Source: Parascedosporium putredinis
Taxonomy: Eukaryota > Ascomycota > Sordariomycetes > Microascales > Microascaceae
Direction: 5' to 3'
Assembly (NCBI GenBank): GCA_949357655.1
Contig: CASHTG010000016.1
Span: 1,488,001 to 1,552,000 of the forward strand
DNA length: 64,000 bases
How positions within the stretch are numbered: position 1 is the stretch's first letter; every line of letters begins with the position of its first letter. Below the pieces are notes generated by a model that saw only the letters and a program-made list of their open reading frames with translations, did not search any database and was not told the origin of the DNA. A program made the position numbers and the translations under genes. Of the stretch, positions 22,024 to 33,359 are shown piece by piece.

Positions 22024-23852
22024 ATGGAAACCTTTCACTCTATGCCAGGGATGCAACCTGGCACTGACAGCTCCTCAGCCGACCCCATGGGCTTGAGCTC
22101 TAACCAAGGCCTAGGCTTGGACGGGTTTGTCCCGGACATACCCTTTGACGATTACTCTCTGTAGGTGCCTTCTCTTGACTTGAACAGTTTCTACCCTCGC
22201 CGGCCATCCATGGGCCTAGACGGAACCAGTTTGACAAGATTTTGGGGTTTAAAGCTTGGTTGTGTGGAACGGGGACCACATCCGTGCCAGCTAAGCATTG
22301 CGAGGCATTTGATCAACGGGGAGCAATGGCTAACATTCAATTGCAGGGACCCTGTAAATGGAGGCATGAGCGCTTTGCCATTCTCCACCCCATATGATTT
22401 CGACAATTTCGCGACTTTTGAGGACCCTTTCTCCTACCCTGCCCGTCCGTACGAAGAAGCGGTGCCCGGTTCTGATAACTTGAATGAAACCTCGACCCCC
22501 GAACAGCTAGACCATAAATTGCTCGGCTTCTCGGCCCCTATCGTCAAAGCCCATCTAGTCGACGATGCGAACCAGTTCGCCGAGGTTTCTATGACTGCAG
22601 AGCTCTATGGCATGTTCTTTGTCGCCGAGGACGTTTTTGCCGGCGATAACACAGGCCGGCCTCTCGAGCTTACCTGCTACCGCCGCAATCTGTGGCAGTG
22701 CTCCGGCCAGATCACCGTGTCCAGGCCAGTCACCCAGGTGATAACTGAGCAAGGTTCCAGAGATTCTATCGCGGAGCTAGTTGCGAGCATCACAGCAATG
22801 GAGTCCATCGATGGCAAACCGACAGAAATCATATCAATACCGTGGAAAAGCGCCGCCGGCACTGAAGACAGCAAAGTACCCGGCTCGCCGCCTGCTGTGC
22901 CGCTAGATACGTCTAGTCTACTAGATGCAGAGACCGGGGCCCCAACCTCGTTTCCCTTTCATGGAAAAGGTTGCAGTTCAAGCATGCCACGGCGAACAAT
23001 GGCCGAAGAAAGGGCCTACAGCAGCACTACGTGGTCCAGATCAATCTCCTCGCGAAGCTCAAATCGGGAGACCTGGTAAAGGTAGCCGAGGTCCAGTCTG
23101 GTCCTGTCATTGTGCGCGGGAGAAGCCCCGGAACTTTGACAGCCGACGCGACGTGCCGCTGATGAGCGATAAAAGGTGGAGAGGAAGAGCACCAATGCGA
23201 GTTCGAGCGACGCATCTGTGAAGGCGGAAAAGGAGCCACCTCTACAAACACTCAAGCGGTACCATTCGCAAGGGAATCTCCGCCCGGAAGACTGGCCGCA
23301 GCCATACACACTACCGAACCAAGGCCCCCACCCTCCAAGAAAATTGCGACTTCCCCAACCCGCAACGGCCCCCGATTCCCGCATGGTCTACTGAAGTTCA
23401 TCCCGCACGAGCGCCAGCCGCCGGGGGCAGCAGGCAGAGCCGTAGCCTCGCTCGTGCAGAAAGCTGCGGGACGCCCGGCCTCTTCCGTTCCCCTTAGCTT
23501 ATCGCTGTCAGAGGACGAACGAAGTCCGGGACGCGGCAGCACCGAAACAGCGAGCCCGAAAATACCCAAACCTTCCGGAGTGAGGCCCCAGAATCCGAGC
23601 CAGAGTCCGGTGGAGGAGGTAGACATGCTTTATGAATATTTTCCGCTTAGCGTGGACGACTGGTAAGTCTCCTTTTATAAGCCAGAATCCGACCCCGCCC
23701 GTCGCTAACCACATCATATTCTCGATGATACTAGGCTACCACCAGTGGAAGCGATTTACCGACCACACATCGTCCATCACACCATCATACCGCCCGAGGT
23801 AAAAGCGCAGCAGATACGGACGAAGAAGAAACTATACTTTTCGGCTGAGTGA
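22024..23852 (+). CDS. ron1: NDT80/PhoG-family transcription factor, RON1/REP1 type
   Basis: DNA-binding regulator with an Ig-fold Ndt80 domain, known as controller of GlcNAc genes in Trichoderma (RON1) and Candida (Rep1). Exons: 22024-22160, 22347-23662, 23735-23852. The N terminus is short and acidic (METFHSMPGMQ ... DIPFDDYSL). The DNA-binding domain starts near KLLGFSAPIVKAHLVDD, passes AELYGMFFVAEDVF and LTCYRRNLWQCSGQI, and includes HATANNGRRKGLQQHYVVQ and SPRNFDSRRD, the most typical Ndt80 stretches. A Ser/Pro-rich tail ends in EVKAQQIRTKKKLYFSAE. Four missing bases (about 22970, 23125, 23195, 23395) step the frame 1-0-2-1-0; read across these, the family sequence continues without a gap. 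Its position between dac1 and dam1 supports the GlcNAc role. Confidence 0.9.
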
Positions 23853-24964
23853 TACGGCCTCTCAAGGCCTGTAGCATGCACATGGGCAACGCCGAAGCGG
23901 CCCAAAAGCTATTCAACGACCCTAACGACACTATATGTTTTGATGTTCTCTCTGGTCCAGGATGAAGTCCTTGTGTATCATATGTTTCGATCTTTTCTTT
24001 TGTTTATGAAATGGCGATCCTTTTCTCGCCACTTATCACGGTCAGGGCAAAAAGCGGTTTAGTCTTGGCTGGGCGAGGCTTGTGGCTTATAAGCGATATG
24101 GCCGTGCCGCGTTCGCTGGCTCGATCATGCCCGAGTGCAGCTCTCGGGGAATATTCGAGAGAAGGTTGGTTGGTTGGGGGGGGGGGGGGGTGAAGAAAAG
24201 AAAGCGATACCCATGAAGTAATATTTCCTTTTTTCTTTTTCTTCAAGGAGAGGGTGTGTTATGTATTCTAGCACCCACTCATATTTCCCATGTAGGCAAT
24301 TGAAGATTTTCAAGAGAATCTTACTTATTCGGAGTTTCGTGAGTTCCATTCCTCCCGGGAGACTCTGGTCAACTGGTCAATTATACAACGGACAAGTACT
24401 CCCACTTAAAGAGCGTTCCCCTCCTTGGTTAAAACGCCATGCCTCCAGAGATATCCATCTCACTTCGTCATCATCAACGATATTGAAACTTATCTTACAC
24501 CATTTTCTGAAAAGGGCTTGTAGTAGTCAGTCTGCGAGTTCTCAGTATCGCTTGTACATGTAGTGCCTTTCTTCCAACCTCTTGAGTTTTCTTCTTTTTT
24601 TTTATTTCTTTTATGTATTTCTTTAAATCAAATAGAAACACATATGCGGTGTGAGGATTCCTTCCCGGTTACTTCGGTCTTTCCGCATAACCTCTAATTC
24701 TTCCTAGATTTCAATCCAATTTATTTTTCTTCTGGCGGTGTTGTCCATCCCGTTGAACGATGATAACCTTTGTCTTCCCACAAGGCCCACTTAGACTCTT
24801 GCTTTACCAACCCCAAGGTCTTCTCCTCTGTTTTATACAATCTGTAGACGGATCCTAATTTCTGTCTTGAGCGTCCCCTTGCACTTGTAGTCATATAATT
24901 ACCGCACAATTTACAGGCCCATCTCATGAGCCTGGATTTGCATGTATACTGTATCTTCCGGGGT
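23853..24964. other. Convergent 3' region between ron1 and dam1
   Basis: 1.1 kb of AT-rich 3' flanks with a long G run. No gene is recognised. Confidence 0.55.
24176..24190 (+). repeat. Poly-G run of 15
   Basis: Fifteen consecutive G residues follow GGTTGGTTGG. Such a run is prone to length error and, with the preceding GG pairs, could form a G-quadruplex. Confidence 0.9.
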
Positions 24965-26260
24965 CTAAGTTGCTACCGGTTTCGGTGAGATGCTAAGGCG
25001 GGGAGAAAGCCGACCGGAGAATTGGCCACCGGGGATTCTTGAGGCCATGCGGTCGGGTATCAGCTCCATATCCGGGGAGGCTGACCGACGGAGGAATGGT
25101 GTAGAGATCTTAGCATCCTCTGCGGCTGCCTCTAATGTTACCGAAGGTGAACCTAACGGAGACGGATGGACAATGACTGGAAGGTCCATGGGTTCGAGTA
25201 TTCCCGTACGGACGGAGATATCTTCTCCAGGGAGTTTAGGTGGATGGGGGTTCAGAGGCGAGGGGACAGACGCCCTCGATTCGATGCTCTTGAAGTACTA
25301 TTCGCTTGTAAGCCTGCGACCGTCAAGCAACCGTAGGAAGGTAGGAGACTTTGTACTTACTTTGACAGTCTTAACCTGTAGCTCCATCGTGGCGTCTTCG
25401 TCGCAAACAATCATGGCGTTGGGGTGGAGTTGTAGGCACGAAAGCGTCCACATGTGGCTGACGCTCCCTCCACGCACCTTTGCAGTGCGATTGACTTTTA
25501 CGACCAAAGATCACGGCCACGACCTCTGTAGCCTCGAGGACGGTTCCCACCCCAACGGTCAGAGCCAGCCTCGGCACCTTGGCAACGTCGCCGCCAAAGA
25601 AGCGCGCGTTGGCCCGGATAGTATCTTGCGTGAGAGTCTTCACGCGGGTGCGCGAAGATAAACTTGACGCGGGCTCATTAAATGCGATGTGTCCATCTTC
25701 GCCTACACCGGCGAGAAAAAGGTCGATGCCGCCGCGCTCGCGTATGAGAGACTCGAAACGGGCGCACTCGATGGCTAGAGACTCGGCGTTCCCGTTGAGG
25801 ATGTGCACGTTTTGAGGGTAGATATCAATATGTGAAAAGAGGTTGGTCCACATGAACGTGTGGTAGCTCTCTGGGTGATCGCGTGGGAGGCCGACGTATT
25901 CATCCTGAAGAAGTCCAGCGTCAGATATGGTCAACAGTAGTTCTTGCCCGAGGTCGCCAACGTGATGGCGCTTACCATGTTAAAAGTCACAACATTTTTG
26001 AATGAAATCTAGGTCTTGCTTAGCCCTGCGTAACCAGGCACGGCAGTGCCCATGCGAGGGAAAGATGAGTGTTTGCGTACCTGCCCGGCCTTGTACTTTC
26101 TCACTAGAGCTTTATAGACACCTAGGGGACTAGAGCCCGTTGGCAGGCCGAGGACAAAAGGTCGATCCGGGCTAGGATCAAATTCCTTGACGCGTTCGAC
26201 AATATAGCCTGCGACGTACTCGCTAGCGTCTAGGCTCTCATCTCGAATGATGACTCTCAT
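24965..26260 (-). CDS. dam1: Glucosamine-6-phosphate deaminase with a C-terminal extension
   Basis: Converts GlcN-6-P to fructose-6-P and ammonium, the last step into glycolysis. Exons: 26260-26081, 26008-25976, 25904-25361, 25297-24965. Motifs: MRVIIRDESLDASEYVA start, VLGLPTGSSPLGVYKAL (phosphate loop), VTFNMDEYVGLPRDHPESYH with the ring-opening Asp, LFLAGVGEDGHIAFNEP with the Asp/His/Glu catalytic triad, and RVKTLTQDTIRANARFF. The 33-base exon 25976-26008 encodes ISFKNVVTFNM and matches the family exactly. Missing bases near 25496 and 25463 interrupt KKSIALQRCVEG-HMWTLSCLQLHP. After the usual end (VKYFKSIE) the last exon continues for about 105 residues rich in Ser, Pro and Arg; bacterial NagB ends here. 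The extension is probably a regulatory or disordered tail. Confidence 0.95.
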
Positions 26261-26758
26261 TTTCTTTTTGATTTGGGGTGAACGCAGACGAGATATGGAT
26301 GGATGTGGATGTAGGATAGGTCAGCAAGTCGTTGGCATTCCTTTGCAGTAGGGCCGCTGTGTTTTCTACGTGAAAGAGGCTCAACATATCAGTGAGAGAC
26401 TGCCCACGACATGATAGGCTTGTCCTTATGAGCCATCTCTTCTCTCCGAAGAGCTAGTGAGGATCACGGTCCTAAACAAAAGGTCAGACAGATTAGACCT
26501 ATGCTACACGGTGGCTACAGTCGGCTTCGAGGTTAGTTACCCCGTGGCCATTTTCAACGACCGTAGCAAAAGTGGAGGGGTCCAGCCAAGGATCGCGTTG
26601 TAGAGCACAAGGAGAGATGAGACGTATAGCGAGGTGTTAGGTGTTCAGCATGGAGGCGAATGAAACGTGACGAGTTGTGTAGATGGTGGAGTACTACCAC
26701 TTGTCTTCCCATACCAACCCCACATCATAGGCTCCATGAGCATTCTCATACAGAGGGG

Positions 26759-26767
26759 TTTTGTGGC
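26759..26767 (-). promoter_or_regulatory. Perfect match to the Ndt80 mid-sporulation element consensus
   Basis: On the minus strand the sequence reads GCCACAAAA, matching GNCRCAAAW at all nine positions, 500 bp upstream of the dam1 ATG and in its orientation. About eight chance matches are expected in 64 kb, so this is only suggestive, but the cluster contains an NDT80-family regulator. Confidence 0.35.
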
Positions 26768-27437
26768 AGATGGGGTGAGGAGAAACGAGGACAGAGCAGA
26801 AGAGACAAGGTTACAGGACTCCTGCAAAGCGTCAAGGACCAAGGATCGCTAGTGCTCATGCCTGCTGTTCAGTTTGTTGAGCAAAATCAGGGATACGGAC
26901 GGCTGCCCCAAAGAACCCTCGACCTCTCCTCTCCCACCCCCGAAGCACTTCATGTTGCACAAGCGAGTCTAGATGGGTCGGGGATTGCTCGGACAGGGAG
27001 GGAAAGCGACGCAGTATCCACGCACAACCTAAGGAGCCACCCTAGCTACAATGGTCAAGTTGACAAGACACGCTACAAGCCCGTCTAGTTCTTCACCTCC
27101 ACCTAATGGCTTATGTAGAGAGTAGTCGCTAAGACGGGCACAGCGTGTACAAGTGTCATTCATTCTGGCTCGACGTGTCTTTTTCTGTCCGTCGGCAGTG
27201 GTGATTGTGATCGGGGGTTAATATCAAATCCCGCAACGAAGCGAGGATGGGTCAAGATCATCCGGTGTGCGCGGAGAGAAGGGGGCGATGCATGGCAGCC
27301 CCTTCGGGAAGTCTTCTAGAAACAGTGGAGCAGAACGGCCAACAGTTGAAATTGAAACGGGGATTTTTGCGCTGCCCGATCGCCGGCCGGGCCCATGTTA
27401 AATTGTCAGATAGGTTCAGGCGGCACGGCTATTATCC

Positions 27438-27442
<5 letters not shown>

Positions 27443-27474
<32 letters not shown>
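27443..27474 (+). repeat. Poly-T run of 32
   Basis: Thirty-two consecutive T residues, the longest homopolymer in the window, in the spacer between dam1 and hxk3. It could be a slippage-expanded promoter tract or the poly-A end of an old retroposed copy on the minus strand; no element is recognised beside it. Confidence 0.9.
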
Positions 27475-27476
<2 letters not shown>

Positions 27477-30400
27477 ATACTTTGTTTCTCATCGAAGTTG
27501 GGTGAGACTCTATTTCGCCGATTCTTTTTTTCCCTTGCTAGGATGGGAGGTGATGTGCAATCGAGATGACGGTGGCATCTCCCGAGTGCTTGAGTTCTCG
27601 GTACTCTCCAAGTGGCAGACGAGGCCTAGCCATTCTCATCCACAGGAGCGAGGCGCCAAGCGGCGGCGCGCCCCTGTTAATGCCCGTAACGTGTTGAAGT
27701 CTGCTTGTTTCAGCTGATCATGAGCTCTCACAGCATGACTATGCTGCTGAATAAGACACTAACTATTAGTTTCATTCGAGGTAGGTCAAGTTTTCGCTGA
27801 GGGCAGGTTGCAGCGGCAGACCCAGGACTGGCACCATCCATGCCGGAGCGGTTGGCGGGCTGGGTTACATGGACCCTTCCAGACCTGGTTGGGCTAGCCC
27901 AATGCCAACTGGTAGACCCCTGCTTTAACAAGACCGCTTGAGTTAGGGATGGCAATGACCTCAACGGCCTCAGACGATGTTGAAATCGCTCCCAACTCTT
28001 AGAATAACGGTCAGATGCGCCTGGAACAAAGGGAAGAACGAACCACGTCAACCCCTGGCGAGACGCAAGTATTACAGATCGTACATACGAGAGCAAAGCC
28101 AGTCATTGGATAGCCACGGTGGGGGCGCTCTGTCCCTCACTCCTACCCCAAGGGCGCTGTGGTTGACGATGCACTGCAAGGAGTCAGCAAGCTCGCGAGA
28201 ACGTGACTGATTGATTGAGCCACCCGATAAAGCCATACTAATAATAAGCCAAGAGAGAGATCTCTGGATGGCGTGTACCAAGTATTACCGCAAGGAGATT
28301 TTATTGCTAGTTCCGAGGACCTGAGCTGTGCAGGCTGGAGAATGGAGGCTAAGTCTCCGCCGCGGCCGCTGCACGAAAGGCAACGTTACGTTACTTTGGG
28401 ATTGATGGAGCTTTGTGACTGAACGGGGAATCAACCTCACCCTCATCCACTTTGACAAAATGAATACAGCCCGGCACCCAAAGTCAACACTGAAAGCCAA
28501 CGAGTCTCCACCCACCATGGATCAAAAGATGCCAATTGGACGCCTCTATTTTTCTCAGAGTCTCGGGTGCCTTGAGGGCATCAATGGTCAATGAATCGCC
28601 CCCTTTCCCCAAGGTACATCGATCCGAGATGGCGGCTGGTGCCTTCGAGGAAGGGGTTCGATAGCGCTGGCTGTGAAGCTGGCCCTTCCAGACCGACCGA
28701 TGTGTTCGGGGAGCTGCGGTGACAGTTCCACCTGCACTTGAAATGGCTTGTGTTTAGTGCACATTGACCTCGCCTGACCTTGGCTAACTCCCAGCAAATG
28801 AAGACAACATGAACTTCGTATCCCTCATTAGTTGACCCATCCACCATTTGCATGACCATTGAATTTCGAGGGAACCAGCGTTGACTGGGCCTCCTCTTTC
28901 TCGCTATCCTCCCTTTCCCTTCTGTCCTTCTGTCCTTCTCTCTGTGTGGACCCGCCCGCCCTATGCATCCACTCCCACTCGCGCTCTTCGCTCCTTTCGT
29001 CGATCGTTACTCCCCTGCTCCAGCCGAACCCCCAAAGGCGCCAAAGAGCACGAAACCAGCATTTAGGCCCCCTCCACCCCTCGCTGACCCCTCAACGAAC
29101 CAATCGTTCCTTCTCTTCTCCCCCACCTCCCCCACCCCATTACCTCGACCTTTGGGAAAGCACGACTGTCTTGAGGGCAATGCGTATTATGGACAATTGA
29201 TCGACGCGTGTAGCCGTTCCTGACTGATTTGACGCTTGGTGTCCACTCAGAAACCGAATGCATTGTTACTATTGCTACATTGGCGTCATCCACCCTCTTG
29301 GATTGATTGCGGTTGCCTCAGGTCTGGCCAGCGCAAGATGGCATGGTCACCTCCAGTTCTCCAAAGGCCCCCTGCCTTGCTCTGCCCTGGCTTGTCTGTC
29401 ATGGACTCGATCAAATGTCCCGATGGGCCTATTTCATATTTCATATCCAGATGGATCAATCAATCCAGTTGATCCAATCGAGCTGGTCTGGCCCGGCCTC
29501 TTGTCTAGTCCTCCTCACCACCCTGTCACGTCGCAGCTGGTAACTTGTACTTGTAATTGAGGAGTTCGCTCTCCTCCTCCTCCTCCCCTCCGATTCAACT
29601 TGTATGAAGTAGTATAGCCCCTGGTTGATGTTAATACTGCCATCCTATTGATTGCCACATTGGCATTTTCTTTTGATGAATTGAACATCCATATCAATCT
29701 TTGGCCATCGGGTCTTCCCTCACAACCGTTTCCGCAGCGAAAGCAACATTGATGGACGCTTGATCATGTCTAGTCTAATCCAATGAGGCGCTTCGGCTTT
29801 TAGCGCGTCCTGTTTCTCGTCCCCCATCTCCATCGAGCTGATTTCAATGGTTCTTGCCCCGTCTTCTGCATTTGATCTCTCTTCTCCGGCCCGCATCTCA
29901 GTCGCTGAGGCTGATATTCTCGGACAGCGTTGATCTCGGGAGAAATCCCACCTTGGCACCCAGCTTCATCTTTCTCCCACACACTCTCGGGGCGAATCCT
30001 TCACCTCACTCGTGCCCCTCCCAATCCAATCCCCATCTGCCTCTGCAACCGCATCCACCAACAAGTTCACCGTCCTCCACTTTCGCTCTCGTCAATAAGT
30101 GGATGAACGGGAGTTACCACGCCCTGTCACGTATTATCCATTTTCCTTGACATTCCTGCGTCCCTCTGTTGTATTCCGCATCCTTCTCACCTTCTTTTGT
30201 TTTATTTCCCTCTCGTTCCCGCCTTTCCGCCGCCTTGGCCTGTTCCTCCATTGAATACGACTCCTATACGTTTTAGTTACTTTAGTCCGGTCTCCCTCTC
30301 ACCACACCTCGCCTCCCTTTTCGAACCGCAGCAGACGTCCCCGTCCATATTCACCAAAGCAGAACATTCCCATCGTTCTCTGACAACAGCCTCCTGGGGT

Positions 30401-30901
30401 CCTTTTCGGTCACCTCTCCTTCCGACCCGCCGTCGTCACTCACTCTTGATTCATTCGCTTGCTCTTCCTATTTCTCCTGCTCCTGCATCACAGCTTGGTT
30501 TCCAAATCCGGGCACTGCCTTCGCGTATCCTTATTATCCCTATTGAACCGATCCGGCCATACGGACAACCCTCTTTTTTTGTGTGCCTGTGGAGGTGGGA
30601 GTAGCTGCTGTCCTCCTGTCACCAGATTCGCAATCGAAAGCAGACTAAGCCAACGTCTGTTCGTGAGCGAGGACTGGGCCAGCCTCATTCTGGACGCAGC
30701 TGTATTGTCTGTGAATCATATTCATATAATTCGGGCCTGTATAAATGTCACCAAGCCTGCGTCTCTTCAGCCGATTTACCCCCATTAATCCTCGAAAGTT
30801 CGAGGTCTTCACGATAGCCCCAAGGTCTCCGAGCTCGCCCTCTTTGCAACCCACCATCACCCCACCGCTTGTATTTACCACTCCTTTCGTCGGCCAATGA
30901 C

Positions 30902-32683
30902 ATGAAATCGGTCATTTCCTCAATGGCTATTCTTCCCAAGGCCTTTGTTTCTGCGATAGTGAGATCTATCTTACGCGGAAAGTCGTGGATCGCACTCCTC
31001 TTCGCCTTTTGGACCACTCCGTCCAAGTCCATCACCCCTCCAACCACCCCCGCCAGCAGCCTCCAGCGCCGCTCACTCGCCGATTTTCTCAAAGAAGCCG
31101 AGTATCTCATCCTCGGCCCCATCTCCCGCGATGAGGACTTGCTAAGGATAGCTGCGGGGCTCAAAGAGCAGTTTCAAACCGCCCTGACGAGTAGCGAGGT
31201 CTCCATGTTGCCGTCGTACAGCTACCGCTTGCCAAACGGCCAAGAGAAAGGCCAGTTCCTAGCACTCGACATGGGAGGGACGACTCTTAGGATTGCGCTT
31301 GTGGAACTCAGCGGACGAGAAGCGGATTCCAAAGTAGCCCCATGCAGGGTATTGCATGCCAACGTTCTCAAGGCGGACGACACTGTCAAGGACCTAGTGG
31401 GGATGGCTTTCTTCGAGTGGATGGCGGACATGATATCGGAAACAGTATCATCCCGCCTTGATAACGAGGCCGGAAAGCCCTTGCCAATTGCAGTCACCTG
31501 GAGTTTCCCCATCAAGTAAGTAAAATCCATCATTGTCGTTCTGCCGCTATGAAGAGAGCCTGCCCACTAACACAACCCCCTTCCGCAGTCAAAACAGCAT
31601 CAAAAGTGGTGTTATCCATGACATGGGTAAAGGCTTCCACGCCGCCGACGGTCTCATCGGCCAAGACCTCGGTCAAGTCATCAAGACCGCATGCAAGAGC
31701 AAGGGTCTCGATGTGGAGCTGCAAGCCATCCTCAATGACTCCACTGCCTGTCTTCTTTCCCAGGCCTACGTTGACCCCTCGGCTCGCCTTGGTCTCATCC
31801 TAGGGACGGGATGCAACCTCGCCGCCTTTCTCCCCGTGTCCTCGATCCCCCGGCCCAAGTATTCAGGTCGTCCAGACTCCTGGTTTGACGAAGCGAGGCA
31901 TGTTGTCGTGAACACAGAACTGGGCATGTACGGGAAGGACGTATTGCCCCTGACGAGATGGGATATGGAGCTGAAAAGGAACCACGAGAAACCCTGGTTC
32001 CAGCCCTTAGAACACATGGTCAGCGGCATGTACCTTGGCGAGTGCTGTAGAATCCCCTGGTGGAAGCCATCGAGACTACAGACTTGTTCGGGGGCGTCGT
32101 TCCCAAGGGCCTGCAAGCGCCCTACAGCCTACGCACGGAAACCCTAGCCCTTATTGCAGCGTAAGTCCCCCGTCTCCCTCTGGCTCAGGTCTCCCGTGGG
32201 AGACCAGATACAGGCGCGAGCTAATGCGTGTACCAGGGATCCGAGTCCGGGATTCGAAAACTCCTGCCCACTTTCAACGCGCTCTACCCTTCGGACGCCC
32301 CCGCCACCGCTGCTGACCTCCAAGCCATCGCCGCCATCGCCTCCCTCGTCACCCGGCGCTCTAGCGCCATCATCGCCACCTCCATCTTTGCCCTCTGGCA
32401 GCTTCGCAACGAATCCTCTATCCTCCACCGCGAAGTCCTCACCCTCCCAGATTCTCGCTCTGCTGATAGCGCTATCATCAAGGCCGAAGTTGAGCGCGAG
32501 GCCCTGCGGACAGCCGTCCCGTACAACGGCGCCGTCATTGAAAGCTACCCCGGCTATTTGGCCTTGTGTCAGACGTATATCGACAGACTCGCTAGCGACG
32601 TGGCGAGCATCCAGCTCGTAGAAGCGAGGGACAGCTCACTTCTTGGAGCGGCGGTCGCGGTTGCCTGCGAGGACCATAGATAG
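30902..32683 (+). CDS. hxk3: Atypical hexokinase, probable GlcNAc kinase
   Basis: Sugar kinase of the hexokinase fold; by position in the cluster and by divergence from glucose kinases it is probably the GlcNAc kinase (HXK3 of Trichoderma, NAG5/HXK1 of Candida). Exons: 30902-31515, 31589-32160, 32237-32683. Motifs: LALDMGGTTLRIALVEL (phosphate 1), VTWSFPI, LNDSTACLLSQAY with the catalytic Asp, LILGTGCNLAAFL where glucose kinases have a GTGTN-type loop, NTELGMYG where they have NTEWG, SGMYLGE, and a C-terminal adenosine site SLLGAAVAVACEDHR. The N terminus is extended by about 60 residues with a hydrophobic patch (SWIALLFAFW). Single bases are missing at 32054-32057 (CCCC for CCCCC) and just after 32237. 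Confidence 0.9.
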
Positions 32684-33359
32684 AAGGAAGTAAATGGACG
32701 GAACCATTTACTGTCAAACTAGTAACTAGTAGCTACTGTTTGCTCTTCCCCCTCGATGTCCGCTACGGGTATCTTTTTAGGGGGAAGGCGGGGCGGAGGG
32801 TTACCTTCATTTCATGAACGATACGTATAGATGGTGAAATATGATACCAGATATCCAGGCGACGTGCCGTAGATGGCTAGAGAGAAGTGGAAATGCCGGC
32901 CAGGACGATTAGGGGCGGCGATGGACGGTATCTACTGCATCATGGCAGACTCGGGAGGCAGGAATCAATCAACGAATGAATGGTTTGATAACGGATGAGG
33001 TGTATGCATGAGGGAGGGTTGTGGAGGCCGATGTGGATCAAATCACGCAGACAAGTTTTCAGTGGCTAGAACATTGTTGTGATATAAGTGATGCCGGCAG
33101 ATCCTCTGCCTGGCTCGTCATATGTACACCGACTTCATCCTCCCGCTTCGCAATGGTTTGGTTCATGAAATCATCAATCTATCCCGCCTATGACTACATT
33201 TGTCATTTCGAAATCTCTAAGAAAAGAGTAGAAAAAAATTAAGGCAAATCAAGCAAAAGAAAAAGCATAAGAAGAAATACGAGAGAAGAATTCCACCCGG
33301 CTCTCGGCGGGGGCGGAAGTAATGCAAAAGACTTGTAGCGGGACAGCAACGGCCTAGGC
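32684..33359. other. Convergent 3' region between hxk3 and the P450 gene
   Basis: About 680 bases of 3' flanks, A-rich near 33225-33290. No gene is recognised. Confidence 0.6.

Larger units (their letters stand above)
26261..30901. other. 4.6-kb gene-poor stretch between dam1 and hxk3
   Basis: It carries the dam1 promoter at its left and the hxk3 promoter at its right. Open frames here (for example 27247-27717, 28581-28859, 29854-30150) are short, low-complexity or antisense to each other, and none resembles a known family. In particular there is no MFS protein that could be the GlcNAc transporter. The segment 28860-30900 is CT-rich on the plus strand, as expected for a long promoter or 5' UTR of hxk3. 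Confidence 0.5.
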
